Source: Streptomyces sp. NBC_01476
Lineage (GTDB): Bacteria > Actinomycetota > Actinomycetes > Streptomycetales > Streptomycetaceae
NCBI RefSeq assembly: GCF_036227265.1
Contig: NZ_CP109446.1
Location: forward strand, 1,811,501 to 1,875,500
Direction of reading: 5' to 3'
DNA: 64,000 nucleotides
Each line of letters begins with the position of its first letter. Position 1 is the stretch's first letter. Position numbers and translations under genes: made by a program. The notes below the pieces were generated by a model that did no database searches, was not told where the DNA came from, and worked only from the letters and a program-made list of their open reading frames with translations. This document shows, in pieces, positions 29,286-38,724 of this stretch.

Positions 29286-30779
29286 TCAGGACTGGCCGCC
29301 CGCGAGCTTCTCGCGGAGCGCGGCGAGGGCCTCGTCGGAGGCGAGGGCGCCGGAGGTGTCATCGGACTCCGAGGAGTACGAGCCGCCACCGGAGGCCGGC
29401 GCGGGAGCGGCGGTGCCGGCCTCGGCGGCCGCCTGCTCGTCGGCCTCGCGGGACTTGATGACCTGCGCCTGGTGCTGCTCGAAGCGGGCCTGGGCCGTGG
29501 CGTACTGGCCCTCCCACTCCTCGCGCTGCTTCTCGTAACCCTCGAGCCAGTCGTTGGTCTCGGGGTCGAAGCCCTCGGGGTAGATGTAGTTGCCCTGGTC
29601 GTCGTAGGACGCGGCCATGCCGTACAGGGTCGGGTCGAACTCGACCGAGGCCGGGTCGGCGCCGAAGGACTCGTTGGCCTGCTTGAGGCTCAGCGAGATG
29701 CGGCGGCGCTCCAGGTCGATGTCGATGACCTTGACGAAGATCTCGTCGTTGACCTGGACGACCTGCTCCGGGATCTCCACGTGGCGCTCGGCCAGCTCGG
29801 AGATGTGGACCAGGCCCTCGATGCCCTCGTCCACCCGGACGAACGCGCCGAACGGAACCAGCTTGGTGACCTTGCCGGGGACGACCTGCCCGATCTGGTG
29901 GGTCCGGGCGAACTGCTGCCACGGGTCTTCCTGGGTCGCCTTCAGCGACAGGGAGACGCGCTCGCGGTCCATGTCGACGTCCAGGACCTCGACCGTGACC
30001 TCCTGGCCGACCTCGACGACCTCGGAGGGGTGGTCGATGTGCTTCCAGGACAGCTCGGAGACGTGCACCAGGCCGTCGACCCCACCGAGGTCCACGAACG
30101 CACCGAAGTTGACGATGGAGGAGACGACGCCGGAGCGCACCTGGCCCTTCTGCAGGGTGGTGAGGAAGGTCTGACGGACCTCGCTCTGGGTCTGCTCCAG
30201 CCAGGCACGGCGGGACAGGACCACGTTGTTGCGGTTCTTGTCCAGCTCGATGATCTTCGCCTCGAGCTCCTTGCCCACATAGGGCTGGAGGTCGCGTACG
30301 CGGCGCATCTCCACGAGGGAGGCGGGGAGGAAGCCGCGCAGGCCGATGTCGAGGATGAGACCACCCTTGACGACCTCGATGACGGTACCGGTGACGATGC
30401 CGTCCTCTTCCTTGATCTTCTCGATCGTGCCCCACGCGCGCTCGTACTGCGCACGCTTCTTCGAGAGGATCAGGCGGCCTTCCTTGTCCTCCTTCTGGAG
30501 AACGAGGGCCTCGATCTCATCGCCCACGGCGACGACCTCGTTGGGGTCGACGTCGTGCTTGATGGAGAGCTCGCGGGAGGGGATGACACCTTCGGTCTTG
30601 TAACCGATGTCGAGCAGGACCTCGTCCCGGTCGACCTTCACGATGACGCCGTCGACGATGTCGCCGTCGTTGAAGTACTTGATCGTCTCGTCGATCGCGG
30701 CGAGGAAGGCTTCCTCGTTGCCGATGTCGTTGACCGCCACCTGCGGGGTGGTACGAGGGGCCTCGGTGCTGCTCGTCAT
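29286..30779 (-). CDS. rpsA: 30S ribosomal protein S1
   Basis: A 497-residue protein with four S1 RNA-binding domains (about residues 34-107, 122-190, 207-278, 292-365), typical of actinobacterial S1, and an acidic serine-rich tail. S1 brings mRNAs with weak ribosome sites to the 30S subunit. The tail after residue 370 contains aromatic and glutamate-rich segments (YDDQGNYIYPEGFDPETNDW). ATG 30779 has no good ribosome site (only GGAG 12 bases away) but a long leader, consistent with S1 autoregulation known in other bacteria. Confidence 0.98.
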   Translation of the reverse strand: MTSSTEAPRTTPQVAVNDIGNEEAFLAAIDETIKYFNDGDIVDGVIVKVDRDEVLLDIGYKTEGVIPSRELSIKHDVDPNEVVAVGDEIEALVLQKEDKEGRLILSKKRAQYERAWGTIEKIKEEDGIVTGTVIEVVKGGLILDIGLRGFLPASLVEMRRVRDLQPYVGKELEAKIIELDKNRNNVVLSRRAWLEQTQSEVRQTFLTTLQKGQVRSGVVSSIVNFGAFVDLGGVDGLVHVSELSWKHIDHPSEVVEVGQEVTVEVLDVDMDRERVSLSLKATQEDPWQQFARTHQIGQVVPGKVTKLVPFGAFVRVDEGIEGLVHISELAERHVEIPEQVVQVNDEIFVKVIDIDLERRRISLSLKQANESFGADPASVEFDPTLYGMAASYDDQGNYIYPEGFDPETNDWLEGYEKQREEWEGQYATAQARFEQHQAQVIKSREADEQAAAEAGTAAPAPASGGGSYSSESDDTSGALASDEALAALREKLAGGQS

Positions 30780-30944
30780 TAGGGAAAGGACTCCGGTACG
30801 GACAGTAAGTCGTAGGTACTGCTACGCCGGGAACCCTTTTCGCTCCTGCCGAATTCCGGACAGCCGTTGGGGGCCGAGAGGTATGCAACAGATCCGAGCG
30901 CGGCCTGCTCCGTCTGAGGCGCGCAGGCTCGCAGCGCAACTTGT

Positions 30945-30973
30945 AGCATACGGGGGCAGCCGGGCACGGTCAA
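30945..30973 (-). promoter_or_regulatory. Housekeeping promoter of rpsA
   Basis: Minus strand: TTGACC at 30973-30968, 17-base spacer, TATGCT at 30950-30945, a strong HrdB-type match. Predicted start near 30938 gives a leader of about 160 bases before rpsA, long enough for translational control. Confidence 0.75.
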
Positions 30974-31063
30974 TGCACGAAGAGCGCACCGCGCGCGTAA
31001 TGGACCGAATCGGCACAACTCGCCCACCCACAGGTCTTATCAGAGAGTACGACGACAGCCGCG

Positions 31064-31897
31064 ATGATCCAAGGACCTGACCCGCACGAACCGGAAGCTA
31101 CCCGTCGGATTGCCGGTGGGGCCGAGAGCAGCCGGGCGAACCGCCACTGGTGGGACCGCAACGCCGACGACTACCAGCTGGAGCACGGCGAGTTCCTGGG
31201 CGACGCCCGCTTCGTCTGGGGCCCCGAGGGCCTGGACGAGACCGACGCCCGGCTGCTCGGCCCGGCGGCCGGCCTCAAGGACCTGGACGTGCTGGAGATC
31301 GGCGCCGGCGCCGCCCAGTGCTCCCGCTGGCTGGCCGCCCAGGGCGCCCGCCCGGTGGCCCTTGACCTGTCCCACCGGCAGCTGCAGCACGCCCGCCGGA
31401 TCGACCAGGACGACCCCGCGGCCGGCGGCCCGGTACGGCTGGTGCAGGCCGACGCGGGCACCCTGCCCTTCGCCGACGGCTCCTTCGACCTGGCCTGCTC
31501 CGCGTACGGCGCGCTCCCCTTCATCGCCGACACCGGCCGGGTGCAGCGCGAGGTGCGCCGGGTGCTGCGGCCGGGCGGGCGGTGGGTCTTCTCAGTCACC
31601 CACCCGGTGCGCTGGGCCTTCCCCGACGAACCCGGCCCCGAGGGCCTGAGCGTCGTCTCCTCCTACTTCGACCGCACGCCCTACGTCGAGCAGGACGACC
31701 GCGGCCTGGCCGTCTACGTCGAGCACCACCGCACCCTGGGCGACCAGGTCCGCGAGATCACCGCGGCCGGGCTGCGCCTGGTCGACCTGGTCGAACCCGA
31801 GTGGCCGGAGTGGAACGACCAGGAGTGGGGCGGCTGGTCCCCGCTGCGCGGCGGACTGCTGCCGGGCACCGCGATCTTCGTCTGCGTCGCCGGATGA
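31064..31897 (+). CDS. Class I SAM-dependent methyltransferase
   Basis: A 277-residue methyltransferase. Motif I VLEIGAGAAQCSRWL (about 75-89), the acidic VALDLSHRQL, motif IV-like LVQADAGTLPFADGSFDLACSAYGALPF and RVLRPGGRWVFSVTHP mark the UbiE/Methyltransf_11 type. The substrate is unknown. It is divergent from rpsA across a 284-base gap, the conserved streptomycete arrangement. ATG 31064 has no clear ribosome site. Confidence 0.93.
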   Translation: MIQGPDPHEPEATRRIAGGAESSRANRHWWDRNADDYQLEHGEFLGDARFVWGPEGLDETDARLLGPAAGLKDLDVLEIGAGAAQCSRWLAAQGARPVALDLSHRQLQHARRIDQDDPAAGGPVRLVQADAGTLPFADGSFDLACSAYGALPFIADTGRVQREVRRVLRPGGRWVFSVTHPVRWAFPDEPGPEGLSVVSSYFDRTPYVEQDDRGLAVYVEHHRTLGDQVREITAAGLRLVDLVEPEWPEWNDQEWGGWSPLRGGLLPGTAIFVCVAG

Positions 31898-31937
31898 GGG
31901 CCCGGCCGGCGGCCGGCCAGGACACGGCGGTACGGGC

Positions 31938-34463
31938 GTGACACCGGCCGGGTTCGGTGCGGCGGCGATCCGCGCCGAGGGCCGGGAGCTGCCGGTCGCC
32001 GCCGCGGTGCCCGCCCTGCTGGCCGCGCTCGACGGCCCCGGCTGCGCGGTGCTGTCCGCACCGCCCGGCACCGGCAAGACCACCCTGGTGCCGCTGCTGA
32101 TCGCGGCCGCGACCGGCGGCAGGGTGCTGGTGGCCGAGCCGCGCCGGATGGCGGCGCGGGCCGCCGCCCGGCGGATGGCGTGGCTGCTCGGCGAGCCGGT
32201 GGGCGAGAGCGTCGGCTTCACGGTACGAGGCGAACGCCGGATCTCGGCCCGCACCGTCGTCGAGGTGGTCACCACCGGGGTGCTGCTGCAGCGCCTGCAG
32301 CGCGACCAGGAGCTGCCCGGCGTGGGCACCGTGATGCTCGACGAGTGCCACGAACGGCATCTGGACGCCGACACCGCGATGGCGTTCCTGCTGGACGTAC
32401 GGGCCCTGCTGCGGCCGGAGTTGCGGCTGGTCGCCGCCTCCGCCACCACCGACACCGCGGCCTGGGCGGCGCTGCTCGGGGACGCGCCCGTGGTGGCCGC
32501 CGAGGGCGTCCTGCACCCGGTCGGGACCGAGTGGGCGCCGCCGCCCCGGCCGGTCCGCCCGCCGCACGGCATGCGGGTCGACCCCGCGCTGCTGGAACAC
32601 GTGGCGGCCACCGTACGGCGGGCGCTGCGGGAGCGGGCCGGCGACGTGCTCTGCTTCCTGCCGGGCACCGGCGAGATCGCCCGGGTCGCCGGGATGCTCG
32701 GCGATCTCCCCGGCGATCTCGGAGTGGAGGTCCTGCAGCTCCACGGCCGGGCCCCCGCGGCCGTCCAGGACGCCGCCCTCGCGCCCGGCGAGCGGCGCCG
32801 GGTACTGCTGGCCACCTCGGTCGCCGAGTCCAGCCTGACCGTGCCCGGTGTGCGGGTCGTGGTGGACAGCGGGCTCGCCCGCGAACCCCGGATGGACCAC
32901 GCGCGCGGGCTCGGCGCGCTCACCACGGTCCGTGCCTCACGGGCCGCCGCCGAGCAGCGGGCCGGCCGGGCGGGCCGCGAGGCGCCCGGCACGGTGTACC
33001 GCTGCTGGACCCAGGCGGAGCACGCGCGGCTGCCCGCCAGGCCCGCGCCCGAGATCGCCCTCGCCGACCTGACCGCCTTCGCCCTGCAGACCGCCTGCTG
33101 GGGCGACCCCGACGCCACCACCCTGGCGCTGCTCGACGCCCCCGCACCGGGCGCACTGGCCGCCGCCCGGGCGACCCTGTACGACCTCGGCGCCACCGAC
33201 CCGGCCGGCCGCGCCACCCCGCGCGGCCGGCGCCTGACCCACCTCGGCCTGCACCCGCGGCTGGCCCGCGCGCTGCTCGACGCGGCGCCCCTGACCGGCG
33301 CCGCCCGGGCCGCGGAGATCACCGCCCTGCTCTCCGAGGAACTGCCGTCGTCGTACGGCCCGGACCTCACGGCCGCCTGGCAGCGGGCGCGCCGCGGCGC
33401 CGACCCGTACGCGGGGCGCTGGCGCGCCGAGGTCCGGCGGCTGGAAGCCGCGGTGCGCGCGGAGGAACCCGCGGGCCGGGCCGGCGGCGGCCGGCTCACC
33501 GACGACGCGGCGGCCGGCCTCGTCGTCGCCTACGCCTTTCCCGAGCGGGTGGCCAGGCGGCGCGGTCCCGGCGTGTATCTGATGGTGGGCGGCACCGCGG
33601 CCGAGGTCTCCGGGGGCGTCGGCGAGGCGCCGTGGATCGCGGTGGCCGTCGCGGACCGCGGGGTGGGCCGGGCCGCGGCCCGGGTACGGGTGGCCGCCGT
33701 GGTGGACGAGGAGACCGCCCGCAACGCCGCGGGCGGCCTGCTCGCGGCGTACGAAGAGGTGCGCTGGCGGGACGGCGACGTGGTGGCCCGGCGGGTCGAA
33801 CGGCTCGGCGCGGTGGAACTGGCCGTGGCGCCGCTGCGCACACCCGGCCGGGCGGCTGTCCGGGCCGCACTCGTGGAGGGGCTGAACACCGAGGGCACCG
33901 GGCTGCTGCACTGGTCCCGCGACGCCCAGGACGTACGGCAGCGCATCGCGTTCCTGCACCGGGTGCTCGGCGAACCGTGGCCCGACGTGTCGGAGGCCGC
34001 GCTGCTGGCCAGGGCGGAGGAGTGGCTGGGCCCGGAGCTCGGCACGGCCCGCCGCCGGGCGGACCTGGAGCGGATCCACGCGGGCGGGGCACTGACCCGG
34101 CTGCTGCCGTGGGCGACCGGCGAGGCGGGACGGTTCGCCGAACTCGCCCCGGAACGGCTGGAGGTGCCCAGCGGTTCGCGGATCCGGCTCGACTACAGCG
34201 GGGAGCAGCCGGTGCTGGCGGTGAAGCTGCAGGAACTCTTCGGACTGCGGGAGACCCCGAAGGTGGCGGGTGTGCCGGTGCTGGTGCACCTGCTGTCACC
34301 GGCCGGGCGGCCCGCGGCGGTCACCGCGGACCTGGCCTCCTTCTGGCGCGAGGGTTACCGGGCGGTGCGGGCCGAGTTGCGCGGCCGCTACCCCAAGCAC
34401 CCCTGGCCCGAGGACCCTTCGACGGCCGCGCCGACGCGGCACACCACCACGCGCCGGCGCTGA
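31938..34463 (+). CDS. hrpB: ATP-dependent RNA helicase HrpB
   Basis: An 841-residue DEAH/RHA-type helicase. Walker A PPGTGKTT is at residues 43-50, the DEXH motif is DECHERH, motif III SATTD, motif VI AEQRAGRAGREAPG, followed by the HA2 domain and the HrpB-specific C-terminus (LRTPGRAAVRAALVEGLNTEGTGLLHW, VPSGSRIRLDYSGEQPVLAVKLQELFGL). The cellular role in actinomycetes is unknown. GTG 31938 is 40 bases past the methyltransferase stop, so co-transcription is likely. Its 3' end nearly touches the convergent lytic transglycosylase gene. Confidence 0.95.
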   Translation: MTPAGFGAAAIRAEGRELPVAAAVPALLAALDGPGCAVLSAPPGTGKTTLVPLLIAAATGGRVLVAEPRRMAARAAARRMAWLLGEPVGESVGFTVRGERRISARTVVEVVTTGVLLQRLQRDQELPGVGTVMLDECHERHLDADTAMAFLLDVRALLRPELRLVAASATTDTAAWAALLGDAPVVAAEGVLHPVGTEWAPPPRPVRPPHGMRVDPALLEHVAATVRRALRERAGDVLCFLPGTGEIARVAGMLGDLPGDLGVEVLQLHGRAPAAVQDAALAPGERRRVLLATSVAESSLTVPGVRVVVDSGLAREPRMDHARGLGALTTVRASRAAAEQRAGRAGREAPGTVYRCWTQAEHARLPARPAPEIALADLTAFALQTACWGDPDATTLALLDAPAPGALAAARATLYDLGATDPAGRATPRGRRLTHLGLHPRLARALLDAAPLTGAARAAEITALLSEELPSSYGPDLTAAWQRARRGADPYAGRWRAEVRRLEAAVRAEEPAGRAGGGRLTDDAAAGLVVAYAFPERVARRRGPGVYLMVGGTAAEVSGGVGEAPWIAVAVADRGVGRAAARVRVAAVVDEETARNAAGGLLAAYEEVRWRDGDVVARRVERLGAVELAVAPLRTPGRAAVRAALVEGLNTEGTGLLHWSRDAQDVRQRIAFLHRVLGEPWPDVSEAALLARAEEWLGPELGTARRRADLERIHAGGALTRLLPWATGEAGRFAELAPERLEVPSGSRIRLDYSGEQPVLAVKLQELFGLRETPKVAGVPVLVHLLSPAGRPAAVTADLASFWREGYRAVRAELRGRYPKHPWPEDPSTAAPTRHTTTRRR

Positions 34464-34478
34464 ACCGCGGCCCTTGCG

Positions 34479-35765
34479 CTACGGGGCCGCCGTCAGGGCG
34501 GCGCCGGTGGCCGCGCCGGACGGCGACGGCGTCGGGGTCTCGGTCGGGGTGTCCGTGGCGCACGGGTCCGGCGTCGGGGTGCCGGTCGGCGTCGCGGTGG
34601 GCGACGGCGTGGCGGTCGGCGAAGTGCTGTCGCTCGGCGTGGGCGTCGCGGTGTCCGTGGGGCAGCCGGGCGTCGTCGGGGTGTCGGTCGGCGAGTCGCT
34701 GGGGGTCGGTGTCCCGGTGGTCGGCTCGCCGGTCGGACCGCCCGTGGTGGGGCTGGTGGTCGGCCCGCCGGTGGGCTTCCCGGTCGGCGACGCGCTGGGC
34801 GACGTGCTCGGCGACGGAGAGGTGGTGCCGCTGCCGGTCTTCGTCGGCGTCGGCGACCCGGACGGCGAGGGCGTCGGGCTGGTGGACGGCGTCGGCGTCG
34901 CCGACGGGGCGGGGCTCCACGGGCCGGGCGTGCCCGAGCGGTCCGGCACCGAGACGGCGCCGCCCGCCACGAAGTGGTCGTACCAGGCGCGCACCAGGTT
35001 CAGATACGCCTGCGAGTGGTTGTAGCCGAGGATCGCCCGGTCCATGTCGGCCGGTACGGCCAGGTCCCGGCCGTCGGCGCACAGGTAATGACCGGCCGCC
35101 AGCGCCGCGTCGTAGACGTTGTTGGGGTTGGCGGTGCCGTCGCCGTTCCCGTCCACGCCCCAGTGCGCCCAGGTGGAGGGGATGAACTGCATCGGGCCGA
35201 CCGCCCGGTCGTGCTGGGCGTCACCGTCGTAGACACCGCCGTCGGTGTCGGTGATGTCCGCGAAGCCATTGCCGTCGAGGACCGGGCCGAGTATCGGGGT
35301 AAAGGTGGTGCCGTTCGCGTCGACCGCGCCGCCGCGGGCCTGCCCGGACTCCACCTGGCCTATCGCCGCCAGGAGTTGCCAGGGCAGATGACAGCCGGGG
35401 TCGCTCTCGGCGAGCGCCGCCTCGGCGCGCTGGTAGGCGTCGAGCACGGTGGCCGGCAGGCCCCCGCTGCCGACCGTCACCAGGCTGTCGCCACCCGGGG
35501 CGCCGGGGGGCGGGGTGGGGGTGACCGGGCCGGTGGGGGTGTTCAGCGGCGGCATCGCGGTGAAGTACGGCGAGCCACCGTCGATCTCCGGTCCGTCCGG
35601 CGGCACTTCGGAGAGCTGCCGCTGATCCTGAGTGGCCGCGTGCGCCTGCCCCACCGGAAGGAAGCCGGGTCCCTGCGAGGCGCTGAGGGCGGCCATCGCC
35701 GCCGCTGCCACCGCCGTCCCTGCCGCTGTCCTGCGGAGCTTCCGGCCGTACCGCCGCGCCGACAT
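34479..35765 (-). CDS. Secreted lytic transglycosylase with a proline/threonine-rich tail
   Basis: A 428-residue exported protein. A basic N-terminus and hydrophobic stretch to about residue 43 (AHAATQ) form a signal peptide. Residues about 105-270 are an SLT/MltB-like lysozyme fold with the catalytic glutamate in LLAAIGQVESG and motifs AVGPMQFIPSTWAHWGVDGNGDG and NVYDAALAAGHYLC. The last 150 residues are a low-complexity PTPS repeat with two cysteines, a wall-spanning linker in appearance. It probably cleaves peptidoglycan glycan strands. ATG 35765 follows GGGAGGGACC. Confidence 0.9.
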   Translation of the reverse strand: MSARRYGRKLRRTAAGTAVAAAAMAALSASQGPGFLPVGQAHAATQDQRQLSEVPPDGPEIDGGSPYFTAMPPLNTPTGPVTPTPPPGAPGGDSLVTVGSGGLPATVLDAYQRAEAALAESDPGCHLPWQLLAAIGQVESGQARGGAVDANGTTFTPILGPVLDGNGFADITDTDGGVYDGDAQHDRAVGPMQFIPSTWAHWGVDGNGDGTANPNNVYDAALAAGHYLCADGRDLAVPADMDRAILGYNHSQAYLNLVRAWYDHFVAGGAVSVPDRSGTPGPWSPAPSATPTPSTSPTPSPSGSPTPTKTGSGTTSPSPSTSPSASPTGKPTGGPTTSPTTGGPTGEPTTGTPTPSDSPTDTPTTPGCPTDTATPTPSDSTSPTATPSPTATPTGTPTPDPCATDTPTETPTPSPSGAATGAALTAAP

Positions 35766-35962
35766 ATCGCGGTCCCTCCCACGTACGAGATGGACGCCCG
35801 TCCAGGCGCCACAACCCGATTGACCCTACGGCAACTTCAGCCACCCGACCACAGCCTCACGGAGATACACAGGGTGCGTATCACCGCAATCCACCACGCT
35901 TGCGGACCCGTTGCCGGAGCCTTCACCGGGCGGACGCGGGTCGTTCACACAGGTACCGCGGA

Positions 35963-35996
35963 GCGGAGGCACCCGGCGGCAACCCGGCGCCTCCGC
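35963..35996 (-). terminator. Hairpin downstream of polA
   Basis: GCGGAGGC and GCCTCCGC form a perfect 8-bp outer stem around an inner CCGG-containing loop, about 15 bases past the polA stop. Confidence 0.6.
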
Positions 35997-36009
35997 CTGG
36001 CCGGAAACG

Positions 36010-38724
36010 TCAGTGCGCCGCCGACTCCCAGTCCTCGCCCGCGCCGACCGACACATCCAGCGGCGCCCGCAGCGGATACGCCCCCGACATCTCGCGCCGC
36101 ACCAGCTCCTCGACCTTCTCCCGCTCCCCCGGGGCGACTTCGAGCACGATTTCGTCGTGCACCTGCAGCAGCATCCGCGAGGACAGCCCCTCCTTCGTCA
36201 GGGCATCGTCCACCCGCAGCATCGCGATCTTCACGATGTCCGCCGCGGAACCCTGGATCGGGGCGTTCAGCGCCATCCGCTCGGCCATCTCACGCCGCTG
36301 CCGGTTGTCACTGGTGAGATCCGGCAGATAGCGGCGCCGGCCCAGCAGCGTCTCGGTGTAACCGGTGACGCGGGCCTCCTCCACCGCCCGGTGCAGATAG
36401 TCCCGCACCCCGCCGAAACGCTCGAAGTACGTCTCCATCAGCGCCCGCGCCTCGGCCGCCTCGATGCCCAGCTGCTGGGAGAGACCGAACGCCGACAGGC
36501 CGTACGCCAGCCCGTACGACATCGCCTTGATCTTGCGGCGCATCTCGGCGTCGACCCTGTCCCGCTCCACCGAGAAGACGTGCGAGCCGACCGTGGTGTG
36601 CAGGTCCTCCCCCGAGGTGAACGCCGCGATCAGGCCCTCGTCCTGCGACAGGTGCGCCATCACCCGCAGTTCGATCTGGCTGTAGTCCGCCGTCAGCAGC
36701 GATTCGTACCCCGGGCCGACGACGAAGCCGCGGCGGATCGCCCGGCCCTCGTCGGTACGGACCGGCACATTCTGCAAGTTGGGGTCCGTGGACGACAGGC
36801 GGCCGGTCGCGGCCACGATCTGGCTGAAGGTGGTGTGGATCCGCCCGTCCGGCGCGATGGACTTCACCAGGCCCTCGACGGTGACCCGCAGCTTGGCCTG
36901 CTCCCGGTGGCGCAGCATGATCACCGGCAGCTCGTGGTCGGTCTGCGCGGCCAGCCAGGCCAGCGCGTCGGCGTCCGTGGTGTAACCGGTCTTGGTCTTC
37001 TTCGTCTTGGGCAGGCCCAGCTCACCGAAGAGCACCTCCTGCAACTGCTTGGGCGAGCCCAGATTGAACTCGTGCCCCACCGAGGCGTGCGCCTCCTGCA
37101 CCGCGTGCTGCACCGCGGCGGCGAACTGCTGCTCCAGACCCTCCAGATGGGCCCGGTCGGCGGCGATACCGGCCCGCTCCATCCGCGCCAGCAGCGCGGA
37201 GGTGGGCAGCTCCACCTCATGAAGCAGCTCCATCGCGCCCACCTCAGGCAGCCGCTCACCGAAGACCACACCCAGGTCAAGCACCGTGCGCGCCTGCACC
37301 ATCAGCGCGTCGGCAGCCGCGGTGTCGCCCTCGTCCTCCTCGCCGAAGGCCAGCTGCCCGCTGCCCGTGTCGGCCGGCGCCAGCTCACGGCCCAGATACT
37401 CCACCGACAGCACATCCAGCGCGAACGACCGCCGGCCCGGCTTGATCAGATACGCGGCCAGCGCCGTGCACATCGAAATGCCGTCGATCCGCCAGCCGTG
37501 CTCCAGGAAGACCCGCGCCACATTCTTCGCGTTGTGCAGCACCTTGGGGGCCGCCGGATCGGCCAGCCACGCCGCGAACGCCTTCTCGTCGGCCTCGTCC
37601 AACTGCGCCGGATCGAACCACGCCGCGTCCTCGGCCGCCGCCAGCGCCACCGCGGTCACCGTGCCGCTGCCCAGCTCCCAGGTGTCCACACTGGCCAGCC
37701 CCAGCGGCTCGCCGGCGTGCGCCGCCAGCCAGTCCGGCAGGTCACCGGCCGCCAGCATGGTGCCGTCCACCGCCACACCCTCGGCGATCGCGGCCTCCTC
37801 CGCCTGCGCGCCCGGGTCCGCGGCGAACAGCCGCTCCCGGAAGTTGGGGTTGCGGAACTCCAGCACGTCCAGCACCCCGCCCAGCGCGGTGCGGTCGTAC
37901 GGCTCCCGGGCCAGCTGCTCCGCGGTGGCCGGCAGCTCCACATCCCGGACCATCTCGGTCAGCCGCCGGTTCAGCTTCACGGCGTCGAGATGGGCCCGCA
38001 GATTCTCGCCCGCCTTGCCCTTCACCTCCTCCGCCCGCTCGCAGAGCTCCTGGAACGAGCCGAACTGGATGATCCACTTGGCGGCGGTCTTCTCCCCCAC
38101 GCCCGGGATGCCCGGCAGGTTGTCCGACGGGTCGCCGCGCAGCGCGGCGAAGTCCGGATACTGCTGCGGGGTCAGTCCGTACTTCTCCACCACCTTCTCG
38201 GGGGTGAAGCGGGTCAGCTCCGAGACGCCCTTGGTCGGATAGAGCACCGTCACATGGTCGCTGACCAGCTGGAACGCATCCCGGTCACCGGTGACGATCA
38301 GCACCTCGTACCCCAGCGCCTCCGCCTGGGTGGCGAGCGTGGCGATGATGTCGTCCGCCTCGAAGCCGTCCACCGCGAAGCGGCGCACGCTCATCGCGTC
38401 CAGCAGCTCCCCGATCAGCTCGACCTGGCTGCGGAACTCGTCCGGCGTCTTGGACCGGGTCGCTTTGTACTCCGGATACTCGTCGAACCGCCAGGTCTTC
38501 CGGGAGACGTCGAAGGCGACCGCCAGATGCGTGGGCTGCTCGTCACGCAGGGTGTTCGCCAGCATGGACGTGAAGCCGTAGATCGCGTTCGTCGGCTGGC
38601 CCGTGGCGGTGTTGAAGTTCTCCACGGGCAACGCGTAGAACGCCCGGTACGCCAGCGAGTGCCCGTCGAGCAGGAGCAGACGGGGGCGGTCGGTCGAGGT
38701 CTTCGGGGATGCTTTCTCTGCCAC
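36010..38724 (-). CDS. polA: DNA polymerase I
   Basis: A 904-residue polymerase for Okazaki-fragment processing and repair synthesis. The N-terminal 5'-nuclease domain has LLLDGHSLAYRAFYAL, VDGFEADDIIATLA, GDRDAFQLVS and GVGEKTAAKW. The central 3'-5' exonuclease domain is degenerate: the DTE motif reads DTW and the later acids are missing, so no proofreading, as in other actinobacterial Pol I. The C-terminal polymerase has motif A TADYSQIELRVMAHLSQD, motif B RRKIKAMSYGLAYGLSAFGLSQQLG and motif C LQVHDEIVLE. ATG 38724 follows a weak site. Confidence 0.98.
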   Translation of the reverse strand: MAEKASPKTSTDRPRLLLLDGHSLAYRAFYALPVENFNTATGQPTNAIYGFTSMLANTLRDEQPTHLAVAFDVSRKTWRFDEYPEYKATRSKTPDEFRSQVELIGELLDAMSVRRFAVDGFEADDIIATLATQAEALGYEVLIVTGDRDAFQLVSDHVTVLYPTKGVSELTRFTPEKVVEKYGLTPQQYPDFAALRGDPSDNLPGIPGVGEKTAAKWIIQFGSFQELCERAEEVKGKAGENLRAHLDAVKLNRRLTEMVRDVELPATAEQLAREPYDRTALGGVLDVLEFRNPNFRERLFAADPGAQAEEAAIAEGVAVDGTMLAAGDLPDWLAAHAGEPLGLASVDTWELGSGTVTAVALAAAEDAAWFDPAQLDEADEKAFAAWLADPAAPKVLHNAKNVARVFLEHGWRIDGISMCTALAAYLIKPGRRSFALDVLSVEYLGRELAPADTGSGQLAFGEEDEGDTAAADALMVQARTVLDLGVVFGERLPEVGAMELLHEVELPTSALLARMERAGIAADRAHLEGLEQQFAAAVQHAVQEAHASVGHEFNLGSPKQLQEVLFGELGLPKTKKTKTGYTTDADALAWLAAQTDHELPVIMLRHREQAKLRVTVEGLVKSIAPDGRIHTTFSQIVAATGRLSSTDPNLQNVPVRTDEGRAIRRGFVVGPGYESLLTADYSQIELRVMAHLSQDEGLIAAFTSGEDLHTTVGSHVFSVERDRVDAEMRRKIKAMSYGLAYGLSAFGLSQQLGIEAAEARALMETYFERFGGVRDYLHRAVEEARVTGYTETLLGRRRYLPDLTSDNRQRREMAERMALNAPIQGSAADIVKIAMLRVDDALTKEGLSSRMLLQVHDEIVLEVAPGEREKVEELVRREMSGAYPLRAPLDVSVGAGEDWESAAH

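Noticed and set aside
35766..36009. Possible c-di-AMP (ydaO) riboswitch upstream of the transglycosylase
   Set aside because: The leader is of suitable length for a cell-wall hydrolase, but the conserved AGCTAAC core and its partner helices are not present; the visible hairpin fits a polA terminator.
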